Positions 34,437 to 43,212 of a DNA stretch of 64,000 bases are shown piece by piece. The position numbers and the translations under genes were made by a program. This DNA is from Janthinobacterium sp. 1_2014MBL_MicDiv (GTDB taxonomy: Bacteria > Pseudomonadota > Gammaproteobacteria > Burkholderiales > Burkholderiaceae_D). Every line of letters begins with the position of its first letter. Positions within the stretch are counted from its first letter, which is position 1. The DNA lies in NCBI RefSeq assembly GCF_001865675.1, contig NZ_CP011319.1, positions 744,001 to 808,000 on the forward strand, given 5' to 3'. Below the pieces are notes generated by a model that had not been told where the DNA came from, ran no database searches, and saw only the letters and a list, made by a program, of their open reading frames with translations.

Positions 34437-35432
34437 TCAGGTGATGCTGGAAACGTAGTCGTCGTCGAAATCGGCAAGCTGCCGCGTGTCGTTGGCTGTT
34501 GCCGGCAGGCGGGCCATGGCGGCCTGAGCCGGGCAGCGATGGGTGTCGAGGCCGCTGCGCAGGCTGGCGATCATGGCCAGTGTCAGGGCGTGGCGCTTGC
34601 GTGCTTCCGAGCGCTTCTTCGAAGGAAGGTCTTCCATGACGGGCATGGGCAGGTTTTCGCATGGCAACTCGAAATCGCCGTCGCTGCGGGCTTGCGCACC
34701 CAGTTCTTGCCAAAGGGCGTTGTAGTCGGCGAACAAACGTCCTTTCTTGGCGGAATGGTGCACGGCGCGGTTGTTGTTGCCTACGAGAATCATGTTGCGG
34801 CAGCCATGTTCGTGTCCCAGCTGGCGCACCAGGCGCACCATCAGGGCCTTGGGGCGCATGCCGTGCAGGTCGCGCGTGGCTTCGCGTACGCGGTGCAAGC
34901 CTTCCGCGCCGCGCGGACCCTGGAGGCAGCCGATACCCACTGCCATGCTGCCACGCGCGCGCGCGCCGAAGAAGGTAAACGCGACCGAGTAGATTACGTC
35001 ATCGCCATGCGCCAGTTGCAAGACCATTTCGCCTTCGCGGTCCATCGGTTGCAGCGCACACAGTTGCAGATGATAGGGGGCGCCGGATTTTCCCTGCACC
35101 GTTCCCAGCCGTACCGGCGCGCGCGCCGCCAGCGCCATCAGCTTGCCCCAGCCTTGCTGCAGGATGAAGTGATAGTGTTCGACCAGCAAGGCGACGCGCT
35201 GGCGGCAGGACAGGTTCTTGCTCAGGTAGTGGCGGTAGACCTTGTGCATCAGGCGCGGATAGGCTTGCAGCAACTCGCCGAAGACAGGGTGGGAGTTGAG
35301 CAGTTGCAGCCAGAGGCGTGTCTGGCGCTGCTGCAAGCGCGCGCGCAGTTGCAGCTTGAGCATCTCGCGTACGCGGGAGATACCGGGGGGCATGTTGGAG
35401 AGACCAGCATGCAGGGTAATGGCTTGTGTCAT
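34437..35432 (-). CDS. VirK/YbjX (DUF535) family protein
   Basis: The 331-aa protein looks like the VirK/YbjX family (DUF535), linked in enterobacteria to stress from peptides and to envelope properties but without known biochemistry. Visible are FGELLQAYPRLMHKVYRHYL, RVALLVEHYHFILQQGW, MDREGEMVLQLAHGDDVIYS, IGCLQGPRGAEGLHRV, GMRPKALMVRLVRQLG and LVGNNNRAVHHSAKKG, in the order usual for the family. The start at 35432 has GGAAAG upstream; a long upstream extension is not convincing. No membrane helices. It lies alone, same strand as mipA. Confidence 0.8.
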   Translation of the reverse strand: MTQAITLHAGLSNMPPGISRVREMLKLQLRARLQQRQTRLWLQLLNSHPVFGELLQAYPRLMHKVYRHYLSKNLSCRQRVALLVEHYHFILQQGWGKLMALAARAPVRLGTVQGKSGAPYHLQLCALQPMDREGEMVLQLAHGDDVIYSVAFTFFGARARGSMAVGIGCLQGPRGAEGLHRVREATRDLHGMRPKALMVRLVRQLGHEHGCRNMILVGNNNRAVHHSAKKGRLFADYNALWQELGAQARSDGDFELPCENLPMPVMEDLPSKKRSEARKRHALTLAMIASLRSGLDTHRCPAQAAMARLPATANDTRQLADFDDDYVSSIT

Positions 35433-35656
35433 CAGGCACTTTCCATGGTGAATGATGTGGACGGTGCTGGCGCTAAAGGCGCTATGCGAACGATTTAGAT
35501 GTTGCGCGCGCGGATGATGCAACTGGTGCGCGTGGGCATGGAAGAGATGGCTACAGGAAAGAATCCGTGCCACCGTCCCCATGCCCGGGTCCGTGTGGAT
35601 GGGCGAAACGGTGCGCCAGCCTTTCTTCTGGCAGCCGTTTTCGGGTAGCGCCAAGT

Positions 35657-36478
35657 CTAGTAGCGGTACGTGACATACACGGCGCCGATCGGCGCCGTCT
35701 TGCGTTTCACGATGGGGCTCTTGGCCGCGTCGCCCAGGCGGTGTTCGACACCGACCAAGGTATTGATGCCCCAGCGCGCATCGAAGCGGTGTTCCCAGTT
35801 CACGGTGGCCTGCGCTTCATAGAAGCCGCCTTTTGGGGTGTATTGCTTGAACGAGGTATTGGCCGCCTGGGCCGCCGTCACGCCATACATGGTCTGCACG
35901 TACTTGCGCTCGCCCCAGCCCAGCTGTCCGCCGACGCTCACGCTGTCTTGCTGCACGCCCTTGGCGTCGGCGCGGCCGTAAATCTGGCCCGTGGCGCCGA
36001 AATGCACATTCGCGCCGTTCTCGCGGTTCGACAGGGGAACATCGCTCGTAACGCTCAGCGACAGGCCCGGCAGGGGGGAGTAGCCGGCGCTCAGCAAGGC
36101 GCTGGCGTTGCCTTTGACTTCGCCCATGCCTTTCAGGTAATCGCTGCCGCCCCAGCCGTTGACGCCCTTGCGCTTGTGGTCTTCGCGGTTGCCGCGGTAG
36201 CCGAGCGCGGCGCTGTAGCTGAAGGGGCCGGCCTGGCCGCCATAGCCGATGCCGCGCGAGGTGCTGATGAAAAGGCCATTGGCCATGGCGTAGTCGAGAA
36301 TGATCAGCGGCGAGGCCGACAGCTTGTCGGAGCCGGAGTAGCTGGAAACGGCGGCAACCCCGCCACCGATGGTGAAGACATTTTGGGAAGCCGGTTCGGC
36401 GGCCGAGGCGGCCAGTGGGTTCAAGCTCAGGCCGCAGGCCAGGGCCAGCGAAGTCAACAGGGTAGTAGGAGCGTGCAT
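35657..36478 (-). CDS. MipA/OmpV family outer-membrane protein
   Basis: The 273-aa protein starts with a signal peptide (MHAPTTLLTSLALACGLSLN then AASAAEP), followed by a beta-barrel-like sequence: NVFTIGGGVAAVSSYSGSDK, PLIILDYAMANGLFISTSRG, and a C-terminus VKRKTAPIGAVYVTYRY ending in an aromatic residue as in outer-membrane barrels. This is the MipA/OmpV family. The start at 36478 has ACGGAAAA upstream. It is divergent from a response regulator, and the 157-bp interval contains a four-fold 11-bp repeat (36551-36591), so it may be a target of that system. Confidence 0.85.
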   Translation of the reverse strand: MHAPTTLLTSLALACGLSLNPLAASAAEPASQNVFTIGGGVAAVSSYSGSDKLSASPLIILDYAMANGLFISTSRGIGYGGQAGPFSYSAALGYRGNREDHKRKGVNGWGGSDYLKGMGEVKGNASALLSAGYSPLPGLSLSVTSDVPLSNRENGANVHFGATGQIYGRADAKGVQQDSVSVGGQLGWGERKYVQTMYGVTAAQAANTSFKQYTPKGGFYEAQATVNWEHRFDARWGINTLVGVEHRLGDAAKSPIVKRKTAPIGAVYVTYRY

Positions 36479-36550
36479 GGAGTTTTCCGTCAGGTGGAGA
36501 ACCGAGTCCGGAGTGGCTCGATTGACAGCGAGTAGTATCGGTCTGTGCCA

Positions 36551-36591
36551 TGAAGGAAAAATGAGCCCCATATGAAGATTGGATGAAGATT
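36551..36591. promoter_or_regulatory. Four ATGA repeats with exact 11-bp period; likely response-regulator site
   Basis: ATGAAGG, ATGAGCC, ATGAAGA and ATGAAGA begin at 36551, 36562, 36573 and 36584, each exactly 11 bp apart. The last two copies extend to ATGAAGATT. Tandem direct repeats at one helical turn are the usual binding pattern of OmpR/PhoB-type regulators. The array lies 44 bp before the response regulator start, and 73 bp before mipA on the other strand. The repeats are read directly; the bound protein is inferred. Confidence 0.65.
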
Positions 36592-36635
36592 TGTTCTTTA
36601 ACCATTCTTCAGCTTGCGGTGGTCTAATAGCGCTT

Positions 36636-37322
36636 ATGAAAATACTGCTGATAGAAGACGACATGGACCTGGGCAACGGCGTGCGCATCGCCCTGCGCGA
36701 CCAGGGCATGCAGGTGGTCTGGGTGCGCAGCCTGGAAGACGCGGCGCGCAGCATCGAACACGACAGCTGCGAGCTGGTGCTGCTGGACCTGGGCCTGCCG
36801 GACGGCGATGGCCTCGATTTGCTGGCCCGCTTGCGCGCGGCGCGCCTGCCGGTGCTGATCCTCAGTGCCCGCGATACGCTGGAACAGCGCCTGCGGGGCC
36901 TGGACGGCGGCGCCGACGATTACCTGGTCAAGCCGTTCGTGCTGGCCGAGCTGCTGTCGCGCGTGCGCGCGCTGGCGCGCCGCAGCTATGGCTTCGACGG
37001 CGACACCATCGAATTGCGCGGCCTGCTGCTGCAAGTGCCCACGCGCCGCGTCAGCGTGCATGGCCGGCCCGTGGAGCTGACGGCCAGCGAGTATGCCTTG
37101 CTGAAAACCTTGCTGATGCGCGCCAACCGCGTCATCACGCGCCGCGTGCTGGAAGAGCATATCCTGCCGGGCGGCCTGGCCAATGCCAGCAATACCCTGG
37201 ATGTGCATATGGGCAACTTGCGCCGCAAGATAGGCGAAGGTTATATCCGTACCGTGCGCGGCGTCGGCTATGTCATCGACCAGCAGGGCGAGTCGCCCGC
37301 GCAGCCGGGCACCGGTGCATGA
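36636..37322 (+). CDS. OmpR/PhoB-family response regulator (QseB-like)
   Basis: The 228-aa protein has a receiver domain (ILLIEDDMDLGNG with the acidic pair; phospho-acceptor Asp51 in LVLLDLGLPDGDG; Lys in DDYLVKPFVLAELL) and a C-terminal winged helix (VELTASEYALLKTLL, RVITRRVLEEHI, LDVHMGNLRRKIG, IRTVRGVGYVI). The ATG at 36636 gives the standard N-terminus. It overlaps the sensor kinase by 4 nt. A four-fold ATGA repeat 44 bp upstream suggests autoregulation. Closest in style to QseB/PmrA. Confidence 0.93.
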   Translation: MKILLIEDDMDLGNGVRIALRDQGMQVVWVRSLEDAARSIEHDSCELVLLDLGLPDGDGLDLLARLRAARLPVLILSARDTLEQRLRGLDGGADDYLVKPFVLAELLSRVRALARRSYGFDGDTIELRGLLLQVPTRRVSVHGRPVELTASEYALLKTLLMRANRVITRRVLEEHILPGGLANASNTLDVHMGNLRRKIGEGYIRTVRGVGYVIDQQGESPAQPGTGA

Positions 37323-38710
37323 TGGGCCGTTTCTGGGCCATGCTGCGCCGGCCCACGCTGGTGCGCCGCCTGATGGTCGCGCAAATGCTGATGCTGAGCG
37401 TGCTGTGGAGCCTGGCCGTGGCCTATGTGCTGTTCGAGGGCGCCGGCGAGGCCAGCAATGTGAGCCGCGGGGTCTTGCACGCCATTATCAGCGTGGCCGA
37501 CAACCTGGCCGAGCAGCCCGCGCGCCAGCAGCAAAGCTTGCGCGCGATCGACGAGGCGCTGCGCGAGGAGTTTGAGATGGGGCAAGTGCCGGAAGTGGCG
37601 CCGCGCATCCTGGTCTGGCGCAATGGCGAACTGGTCTATAAATCGCCCGATGCGCCCAGCGGCATCCGCAGCGCCGGTCCCGAGCAGATGGAGGTGGTGT
37701 ACATCAAGGGCCAGGCCTGGCGCAGCCGCAGCCTGGTCGAGGGGACGACGCGCGTGACCGTGCTGGAAGTGGGCGGAGCCTGGCAGTTTTTTATCACGAT
37801 CAATTCGCACGGCTATTATCTGTTGCCGCTGTTAATCAGCCTGCCTTTCCTGCTGCTGCCGGCCTGGCTGTCGATCCGGCTGGCCATGCGGCCATGGCGC
37901 AAGGTGGCGCAGGAGGTGGCGGCGCGCGGGCCGCAGGATTTGCGTCCGCTGACCTTCAAGCCGCCGCATGGCGAACTGGCCGCGCTGGTCGACAATATCA
38001 ATGCGCTGTTGCAGCGCGTGGGCACCAGCGCCGCGCGTGAACGCAGCTTCATCGCCGATGCCACGCATGAGCTGCGCACGCCGCTGGCTGCCATGCGCGT
38101 GAATGTCGAGGCCTTGCAGGGACAGGCCAGCGACCCGCGCCAGCAGGAGTTGCTCGATGGTATCTTGAACAGCGGTAACCGGGCTGCGCGCCTGGTGGGA
38201 CAGTTGCTGCAACTGACGCGCAGCGAGGTGCAGGCGGAAGCGGGAGAGCAGCGTCGGCCCCAGGCGCTCGACGTCCTGCTGCAGGACCGCCTGGCGGCCC
38301 TGTCCGGCCTGGCGCAGGCGGGCGGAATCGAACTGGAGCTGCAGGCCAGCGTGTCGCTGCGCGTGCCCGGCCAGCGCGAGAGCCTCGTCTCGCTGATCGA
38401 CAACCTGGTGGAAAACGCCATCAAGTACAGTCCGCGCGGTACCAGCGTGACCGTGTCGCTGCATGCCGAGCGGGGCCAGGCCGTGCTGCACGTGGCCGAC
38501 CAGGGGCCCGGCATCGCGCCGGCCCTGTACGAGCGCGTCTTCGACCGTTTCTTCCGCGCGCCGCAGCAGGCGCAGCCAGGCAGCGGCCTGGGCTTGTCCA
38601 TCGTCGCCTCGGTGGTGCAGCAGCATGGCGGCACGATCCAGCTGCACCGCGCCAGCGGCGGCCAGGGCTTGCTGGTGGAAGTGCGCTTGCCGCTGGCGTC
38701 CGACGCTTAG
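37319..38710 (+). CDS. Two-component sensor histidine kinase (QseC-like)
   Basis: The 463-aa kinase has a first membrane helix (RLMVAQMLMLSVLWSLAVAY), a periplasmic part of about 130 residues, a second helix (YYLLPLLISLPFLLLPAWL), a linker, the H-box FIADATHELRTPLAAMRVN with the phospho-His near residue 250, the N-box LVENAIKYSPRG, and G-boxes HVADQGPGIAPALYERVFD and GSGLGLSIVASVVQQHGG. The start overlaps the regulator stop (ATGA). It presumably phosphorylates the adjacent regulator; the stimulus is unknown. Confidence 0.92.
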   Translation: MMGRFWAMLRRPTLVRRLMVAQMLMLSVLWSLAVAYVLFEGAGEASNVSRGVLHAIISVADNLAEQPARQQQSLRAIDEALREEFEMGQVPEVAPRILVWRNGELVYKSPDAPSGIRSAGPEQMEVVYIKGQAWRSRSLVEGTTRVTVLEVGGAWQFFITINSHGYYLLPLLISLPFLLLPAWLSIRLAMRPWRKVAQEVAARGPQDLRPLTFKPPHGELAALVDNINALLQRVGTSAARERSFIADATHELRTPLAAMRVNVEALQGQASDPRQQELLDGILNSGNRAARLVGQLLQLTRSEVQAEAGEQRRPQALDVLLQDRLAALSGLAQAGGIELELQASVSLRVPGQRESLVSLIDNLVENAIKYSPRGTSVTVSLHAERGQAVLHVADQGPGIAPALYERVFDRFFRAPQQAQPGSGLGLSIVASVVQQHGGTIQLHRASGGQGLLVEVRLPLASDA

Positions 38711-38845
38711 TGCCGGGACTCGCGCCAGCCATGACAGGAAGGGGCGTTTGCGCCTCTTTGCGTGTGTGGCGCGGGGATGCTCAGGATCCGGCCAAAGCCG
38801 GTCTGGTGCGTATCAGTAAATTGCCCACCGCATAGCGTTGCCTAC

Positions 38846-39946
38846 TCAGGCGATCGCTTTCAAGACCTGATCGACTGAAATTGCCTTGACCCAGTCGCTG
38901 CGCCGCGCCACCGTCAGCACGGTGCTGTTGGCGCTGTCGAATGGCGCCCATTCCGGATTCTTCTTGCGCATCAGCGCCACCACGGGCACATGCACGGCAT
39001 TCGCCAGGTGCATGATGGACGTTTCCACTGAAATAATCAGGTCGCATTGCGCCAGCATCGCCGGCAGCTGGAAGAAGTTGTCGACGGCGCTGAAGGCCTG
39101 CGTGCGCGCCAGTTCGCGCGCCTGCACGACGGCATGTACCTTGGCCAGATCCTGCGGCATGGCATTGATCAGGAAACAGGCATTGGCCCATTTCGGCTGC
39201 TGTTGCATGCGGGTAATGAGTTCGGCAATGCGTTCCAGCGGCCAGCCGCGCTTGTGCGACTTGGCAAACGGGTTCAGCAGCACAAGCGGCCCCTGGCGCG
39301 GGGCAAAGCCCCAATCGCCAAGCTGGGCTTGCGCCTGCTGCAAGGCGATGTCGGGGATGTGCACGAAGGGATAGCGCTCCGCCACGGGAATGTCGAGTCC
39401 CGTCAGTTGGTGGAACCAGTCCGCATACACGCTGCTGATATGGTGTTCGCCCGCGTCCTGGCCCGCATAGGATGACAGCACGGCGTCGATCTTGCGGTAG
39501 GCCAGGTAATGCCAGAGGCGCAGCGGGCTGAACGGTTTGCGCGTACCGATGACCAGGCCATCCGTGGTAATCATGCGTGCCAGGTCCGCATACAGCTGCG
39601 GACGGATGTGCGCCAGCGAGACGACAATCGGATAGTGCTCCGCCTGTGCCTCGCGCAGCGATTCGTCGTAGAGTGCCGGGCTGTAGGTCTTGCGGTAAAC
39701 CTTGGTGAAGAAGCCGGACTGTTCGACCCAGTCGTACAGCGAGTAGGTGCGCAGGCTTTCCCATTGTTTGGCATCGGCCGTGCGCCGCACTTCATCGACC
39801 CACAGATGGATCTGGATGTGCGGATAGGCCGCGGCAAAGGCGCGAAAGCCATTTTGCAGATAGGTGAAGTCCCCCAGCGCCAGGTGGGCGATGAAGAGAA
39901 TTTTGTCCGACTTTTGTAGAAGTTCGGCGGGAATCAAGGGCGTCAT
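38846..39946 (-). CDS. GT9 family glycosyltransferase (heptosyltransferase-like)
   Basis: The 366-aa protein is a GT9 (ADP-heptose LPS heptosyltransferase) relative: ILFIAHLALGDFTYLQNGFR at the start, PLVLLNPFAKSHKRGWPLER near residue 220 and ISVETSIMHLANAVHVPVVA near 310, the donor-binding region. No membrane segments. It is transcribed from beside msbA and the ligase-like gene, forming an LPS-core group. It differs enough in the first half from WaaC/WaaF that the exact sugar acceptor is open. Confidence 0.85.
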   Translation of the reverse strand: MTPLIPAELLQKSDKILFIAHLALGDFTYLQNGFRAFAAAYPHIQIHLWVDEVRRTADAKQWESLRTYSLYDWVEQSGFFTKVYRKTYSPALYDESLREAQAEHYPIVVSLAHIRPQLYADLARMITTDGLVIGTRKPFSPLRLWHYLAYRKIDAVLSSYAGQDAGEHHISSVYADWFHQLTGLDIPVAERYPFVHIPDIALQQAQAQLGDWGFAPRQGPLVLLNPFAKSHKRGWPLERIAELITRMQQQPKWANACFLINAMPQDLAKVHAVVQARELARTQAFSAVDNFFQLPAMLAQCDLIISVETSIMHLANAVHVPVVALMRKKNPEWAPFDSANSTVLTVARRSDWVKAISVDQVLKAIA

Positions 39947-39981
39947 GTATCAGTACGATTTCAGGTATTCATTCGATGGTG

Positions 39982-41715
39982 TCAAACCACTTGCTGGGAA
40001 AATTGCAGGCGATGCAGATTGGCATACGCACCGTTGGCATCCAATAATTGCTGGTGACTGCCGGTTTCCATTATTTTCCCATGCGACAATACCACGATAC
40101 GGTCCGCACGTTCAATTGTTGATAAACGATGAGCAATAACCAGGGTGGTTCTGCCCTGCATCAGGTGCTCCAGCGCCGCCTGCACGGCGCGCTCCGCTTC
40201 CGTATCCAGGGCCGAGGTGGCCTCGTCGAGGATCAGGATGGGCGCATCCTTGTAGATGGCGCGGGCGATGGCCACGCGCTGGCGCTGGCCGCCGGACAGG
40301 CGCGAGCCATTGTCGCCCAGGCGCGTTTCCAGGCCCTCGGGCAAACCGTCGATGACATCCGACAGGAAGGCTGCCGCTGCCGCCGCTTCGACGCGCTGCC
40401 GGTCCGGCGCCGCGTCGCCATAGGCGATATTGGCGGCCAGCGTATCGTCGAACAGCACCACGTTCTGGCTGACCATGGCGATCTGGCTGCGCAGGCTGGT
40501 CAAGGCGATGTCATCGATATTCTGACCATCGAGCAAGATCTGCCCGCTGCTGGCCGAGTAAAAGCCTGGTAACAGACTCACCAGCGTCGATTTGCCGCCG
40601 CCGGACATGCCGACAAAGGCCACCGTCTGTCCCGGAGCGATGTTCAAATTGATGTGCTGCAAGGCCAGTTCCCGATGGCCTGGATAGGCAAAGCTGACAT
40701 CGTTGAAATCGATGCGCCCGCTGCAGCGGCCAGCCAGCGGCTTGCCGCCCGTGCGTTCCGGCGTCTTGTCGATCAGCAGGAAGACTTCTTCCGCGGCGGC
40801 CATGCCGCGCTGCAGGGGACCATTGACTTCGGCCAGTTGTTTCAAGGGCGTCAGCAGCATCAGCATGGCCGTGATGAAGGAAACAAAGCCGCCCACCGTG
40901 ATCTGCCCCTGTTCCGACTGGAACAAGGCCATCACGATCACGAGGGCCACGGCGGCGGCCGTGATGACCTGGGTGATGGGCACGGTGGCGGAAAAAGTGG
41001 TGGTCATGCGCATGCTGTAGCGGCGCAATTGCTCGGCGCGTTCCTCAAAGCGCGCCTTCTCGTAGTTCTGGCCGCCGAAAATCTTGATGACTTGCTGCGC
41101 GCGCGTAGTCTCTTCGATGACCTGGGTCAGTTCGGCGTTGACCGCCAGCGTATCGCGGTTGAGTTTTTTCAGCCGCTTGCCCGTGGTGCGCACGACGATG
41201 GTCAGGAGGGGCAGCAGCACCAGGGTGACCAGGGTCAGTACCCAGTTCAGGTAGAGCAGCCATGCCAGCAGGCCCAGCACGGTCAGCGAGGAACGCACGA
41301 TCGACGTAAACACCTTGGTCACCATTTCGATGATCTGCTGTACCTCGAACATGATGGAATTGATGACTTTGCCGACCGTATGCGTGTTGTAAAAGTCGAT
41401 GGGCAGGTTGAGCATGCTGGCAAACATCCTGCGCCGCAATTCATTGAGGATGCGCGTGGAGACATAGCTCATCAGGTAGCTGCTGGCAAAGGTGGACACG
41501 CCACGAATGAAAAAGATGCCGATCACGATCAGCGGCACCAGCCAGTAGGAAAACTCGACCTTGCCGCCGAAGCCATTGTCGAGTAACAGCTTGAGCGCAT
41601 ACGGCAACAGCGGCTCGGTGGCTGCCGTGACGACCATCGCCAGCAGGGCCAGGGCCAGGTGTTTTTTATAAGGCGCGTGTAGCGCAGTGAGGCGCTTCAG
41701 GTCGGGCGTGAGCAT
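39982..41715 (-). CDS. msbA: Lipid A/LPS-core ABC flippase MsbA
   Basis: The 577-aa half-transporter has six membrane helices (residues about 20-310) and a C-terminal ABC ATPase with Walker A FVGMSGGGKSTLVSLLPGF, Q-loop, signature RLSGGQRQRVAIARAI, Walker B ILILDEATSALD and the switch His in LVIAHRLSTIE. It flips lipid A-core to the periplasmic face. The start at 41715 is preferred; 9 upstream codons are open. It lies 35 nt upstream of the GT9 gene and 50 nt downstream of the ligase-like gene. Confidence 0.93.
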   Translation of the reverse strand: MLTPDLKRLTALHAPYKKHLALALLAMVVTAATEPLLPYALKLLLDNGFGGKVEFSYWLVPLIVIGIFFIRGVSTFASSYLMSYVSTRILNELRRRMFASMLNLPIDFYNTHTVGKVINSIMFEVQQIIEMVTKVFTSIVRSSLTVLGLLAWLLYLNWVLTLVTLVLLPLLTIVVRTTGKRLKKLNRDTLAVNAELTQVIEETTRAQQVIKIFGGQNYEKARFEERAEQLRRYSMRMTTTFSATVPITQVITAAAVALVIVMALFQSEQGQITVGGFVSFITAMLMLLTPLKQLAEVNGPLQRGMAAAEEVFLLIDKTPERTGGKPLAGRCSGRIDFNDVSFAYPGHRELALQHINLNIAPGQTVAFVGMSGGGKSTLVSLLPGFYSASSGQILLDGQNIDDIALTSLRSQIAMVSQNVVLFDDTLAANIAYGDAAPDRQRVEAAAAAAFLSDVIDGLPEGLETRLGDNGSRLSGGQRQRVAIARAIYKDAPILILDEATSALDTEAERAVQAALEHLMQGRTTLVIAHRLSTIERADRIVVLSHGKIMETGSHQQLLDANGAYANLHRLQFSQQVV

Positions 41716-41765
41716 CGGTGTGATTCCTGGCAGGCAAGGCAAAAATAGTCAAGTGGAATACGAAC

Positions 41766-43028
41766 TCAGGCAGTGCGCTCTTGATGGCGCAGCATGGACC
41801 ACAGTATCACCATCGGGAAGACGAGCATGATGATGCCAATGTTCAAGGTTAGCGAGCTCGTCGTCAGGCCAAAAATCATGTAGCAGGTAAACAGTATCAC
41901 GCCTGCCAGCGCATATGGCTGGGCTGGAGCGGCACCGTGGCGCAGGGGGCGGGCAAACAGGGCCAGCGGCACGAGGAATAGCATCAGCAGGGCTAGCACG
42001 CCAATGATGCCGCGTTTGACCAGGGTATCCAGATATTCGTTGTGGGCATTGGTGTAGTTTTTGATGCCCTTATCCATTTTACCCTCGTCTGCCAGTTGTT
42101 GCTTCGCCGCCAGATAGCCGCTGCGCCCCATGCCGAGCCAGATATTGTTGCCTGACAAGGCCCATGCCGTGCGCCACATTTCCATGCGCTGGCCGACAGA
42201 CGTGGTCACATTGTCGCTGTCCTGAAACTGTTTTATTTCGTTAACCGCCAGCGCTACGCGTTCCGGTACGCGGGATTTCGGCAGGGTGTAGGCGATTGTG
42301 GAGACCATCAGGAGTGCCGCCATCAGGGCGGCCAGGTAGCGTGCGCCCCGGCCCTTCGAGTAATAGTACAAAAAAAGACAACCGCAGACTGGCAACACCA
42401 GCCAGCCTCCGCGGCTGACGCTGATGATGGAGCCGACGATGCCAGCCAGGCCGCCGGCCAGCAGCAATATGCTCCACGCCAGGTGGCGACGCTGGGCGCG
42501 GGCCCAGCCAAGGCCGCATAGGGATAGCATGCCAAGCAGTATGCTGACATTGCCATAGTGAATGGCGTTGCTGGTTGCCGCTTGCGGGCGATACATCTCG
42601 AGCACGAGGATTTGCCAGGAAGCCAGAACGGCACCGCTGATGGCGCCGATGGCAATGCCACTCCACCACGCTGCGGGACGGGGAGGGTAGGCGAGCAGTA
42701 ACAGTAGCACCGGGGCGGCCAGCAGCGCGCGCAGCGGCATGTCGAGTTCGCGTGTCGGATCGGCGTGGTACAGCATATTGGCTGTAAAAATGAAGAAGTA
42801 CAGCAGCAAGGTGCCCAGCATCAGATAATCCCGGCGTTGCAGATTCAGGCGAGGACGTTTCCAGAGCAGGTAGGTGCTGGCAAGCAGGAGAACCAAGGCG
42901 CCGAGTGAATATCCACTGGTGACAGCCAGCGCCAATGCCGAAAAAAGAAATACACAAACAGAAGTCAGGCCGAGCATGAATATCCTTGTTAACGCACGTC
43001 GTCGCCAATGTGGCAACTGTAGCAACAT
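41766..43028 (-). CDS. O-antigen ligase (WaaL-like) membrane protein
   Basis: The 420-aa protein has about twelve hydrophobic helices and a periplasmic loop near residues 265-330 with KGIKNYTNAHNEYLDTLVKRG. The H.EYL.TL pattern with a conserved His is the hallmark of the O-antigen ligase/polymerase (Wzy_C) family. Next to msbA and a GT9 gene it is more likely the ligase that joins O-antigen to lipid A-core than the polymerase, which is better placed at 19.2 kb. Its start follows a long intergenic interval with the maeB terminator. Confidence 0.82.
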   Translation of the reverse strand: MLLQLPHWRRRALTRIFMLGLTSVCVFLFSALALAVTSGYSLGALVLLLASTYLLWKRPRLNLQRRDYLMLGTLLLYFFIFTANMLYHADPTRELDMPLRALLAAPVLLLLLAYPPRPAAWWSGIAIGAISGAVLASWQILVLEMYRPQAATSNAIHYGNVSILLGMLSLCGLGWARAQRRHLAWSILLLAGGLAGIVGSIISVSRGGWLVLPVCGCLFLYYYSKGRGARYLAALMAALLMVSTIAYTLPKSRVPERVALAVNEIKQFQDSDNVTTSVGQRMEMWRTAWALSGNNIWLGMGRSGYLAAKQQLADEGKMDKGIKNYTNAHNEYLDTLVKRGIIGVLALLMLFLVPLALFARPLRHGAAPAQPYALAGVILFTCYMIFGLTTSSLTLNIGIIMLVFPMVILWSMLRHQERTA

Positions 43029-43124
43029 AAAGTAGACGTCATTGTAATCGAAGGTTCATGCAAAAATGCCCTGTAGTAATTTGCTTGTTGATAACTGTTT
43101 GGGCGGTGCCAAGGGGGAAACGAG

Positions 43125-43155
43125 AAAAACCATGGTTTTCAGCCATGGTTTTTTT
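43125..43155 (-). terminator. Terminator of the malic enzyme gene
   Basis: Perfect inverted repeat AAAAACCATGG / CCATGGTTTTT with a TTTTCAG loop, T-runs on both sides, 58 bp beyond the malic enzyme stop. The A/T arms allow use in both directions, but only the minus strand has a gene running into it. Confidence 0.85.
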
Positions 43156-43212
43156 GTAAGCAATGGTAACTTGCTGTTATTTTGACAAGGCAGCAAGGCC
43201 CTGCCTCGCGGA

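Noticed and set aside
34255..34713. Long N-terminal extension of the 76-aa DUF6139-like protein
   Set aside because: A perfect AGGAGG before 34254 and mirror-type sequence upstream fix the short form.
38740..38758. Short GC hairpin after the sensor kinase
   Set aside because: Stem has a mismatch and no T-run; not convincing as a terminator.
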